Positions 14,442 to 14,832 of a stretch of 14,832 nucleotides of DNA are shown piece after piece; the stretch's first letter is position 1; each line of letters starts with the position of its first letter. The notes beneath the pieces were generated by a model. The model was not told the origin of the DNA. It was given only the letters and a program-made list of their open reading frames with translations, and did not search any database. The DNA comes from Clostridia bacterium (GTDB taxonomy: Bacteria; Bacillota_A; Clostridia; Oscillospirales; CAG-272). Position numbers and translations under genes: made by a program. The stretch covers positions 1 through 14,832 of the forward strand of contig JAGBGV010000145.1 in NCBI GenBank assembly GCA_017935805.1. The letters run 5' to 3'.

Positions 14442-14832
14442 TCAGAAATCAACTTCGGTATCGTAATAGCAGCACTTAAGAAGCTTTTCCATCTGCTCTA
14501 CAGAAATAGCTCTGGGGTTGGAGCCGGTACAAGCATCTGCAACTGCGTTCTTTGCGATCTCGGGAAGTCTCTCAAGGAAGATGTTCTCGGGAACAAAACC
14601 GTTTTCGGTGGGAAGGCTGTCAAGACCGTAGTTCTTGATGCACTGAGGAATGCTCAAAGCATCGTTCATGCCGCGGAGGTAAGCGATGAGGTTTGCAACC
14701 TTTTCATCGTCGTTTGCACCGCTAAGACCCATGTAGTCAGCGATCACGCCGTAACGCTTCTTTGCGGTCTCATCCTTTGCGTTGAAGGCGATAACCTTGG
14801 GAAGGTACATAGCGTTAGCTACGCCGTGAATG
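14442..14832 (-). CDS. Iron-containing alcohol dehydrogenase, C-terminal part
   Basis: C-terminal 129 residues of a group III (iron-dependent) alcohol dehydrogenase; the 5' part is beyond the window edge and the frame is open to it. The first codons read IHGVANAMYLPKV, where the His is the last iron ligand in this family (compare PHGVANALM at 741-749 of AdhE in this window). The following helical domain contains YGVIADYMGLSGANDDEK and the conserved CTGSNPRAIS. It could be a stand-alone dehydrogenase of about 380-390 residues or the end of a second AdhE. The Asp-Phe C-terminus close after the last helix, unlike the longer AdhE tail here, makes a stand-alone enzyme more likely. The substrate is probably acetaldehyde, butyraldehyde or a similar aldehyde. 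Confidence 0.85.
   Translation of the reverse strand, partial: IHGVANAMYLPKVIAFNAKDETAKKRYGVIADYMGLSGANDDEKVANLIAYLRGMNDALSIPQCIKNYGLDSLPTENGFVPENIFLERLPEIAKNAVADACTGSNPRAISVEQMEKLLKCCYYDTEVDF

Noticed and set aside
14442..14832. Possible recent duplication of the adhE C-terminus at the right edge.
   Set aside because: The two share family motifs (HGVANA, CTG-NPR) but differ strongly elsewhere and in their tails, so this is ordinary old paralogy.
1..14832. CRISPR arrays, insertion sequences, tRNA or rRNA genes, hydrogenase maturation genes (hydE, hydF, hydG).
   Set aside because: No repeated spacer pattern, transposase, tRNA-like or rRNA sequence, or radical-SAM/GTPase maturase was seen on either strand.

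Overview
The window looks like a stretch of a fermentative, hydrogen-producing anaerobe of the class Clostridia, most probably a Ruminococcus-like member of the Oscillospiraceae. The main reason is gene order. On the minus strand lie rex, adhE, a small kinase-fold protein, two tiny thioredoxin-fold [2Fe-2S] proteins, a PAS-bearing sensory [FeFe]-hydrogenase (HydS type), a PP2C/SpoIIE-type phosphatase and a second [FeFe]-hydrogenase. From memory, work on Ruminococcus albus 7 (Zheng and colleagues, J. Bacteriol. 2014) described one transcription unit holding hydA2, hydS, an acetaldehyde/ethanol dehydrogenase, a Ser/Thr kinase, a Ser/Thr phosphatase and a redox-sensing repressor. The unit here has that same content. 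The species assignment is inference.

Layout from the left. Bases 2-2563 (+) hold the 3' part of a two-FtsX-domain ABC transporter permease, which converges on the hydrogenase operon. Two hairpins (2566-2599 and 2632-2663) separate them. Bases 2670-11662 (-) are the rex-adhE-kinase-Fd-Fd-hydS-phosphatase-hydA2 operon. Gaps are short or absent (hydS and the phosphatase gene overlap), except for 91 bases with a strong hairpin between the kinase gene and the first ferredoxin gene. Bases 11663-12091 are the control region. Read on the minus strand it holds a sigma-A-like promoter, a 24-codon leader ORF whose stop codon lies in the loop of an intrinsic terminator, a perfect 12-bp inverted repeat overlapping a TATAAT box, and a Rex-operator-like site. 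It also holds the terminator of the next operon. Bases 12092-14364 (-) are nfnA-nfnB, the bifurcating ferredoxin:NADP transhydrogenase. Bases 14442-14832 (-) are the C-terminal end of an iron-dependent alcohol dehydrogenase cut by the window edge.

The genes form a redox-balancing island. Reduced ferredoxin, NADH and NADPH are interconverted by NfnAB and drained to ethanol by AdhE (and perhaps the second alcohol dehydrogenase) or to H2 by HydA2. Rex reads NADH/NAD+. HydS is expected to read H2 or redox state and to pass the signal through its PAS/coiled-coil tail to the phosphatase and kinase. No classical output protein (sigma or anti-sigma factor, response regulator) is present, so the phosphorylated target is unknown. 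The least explained parts are the leader ORF/terminator and nested palindromes before rex, the C-terminal domain of the phosphatase, and the two mini-ferredoxins.
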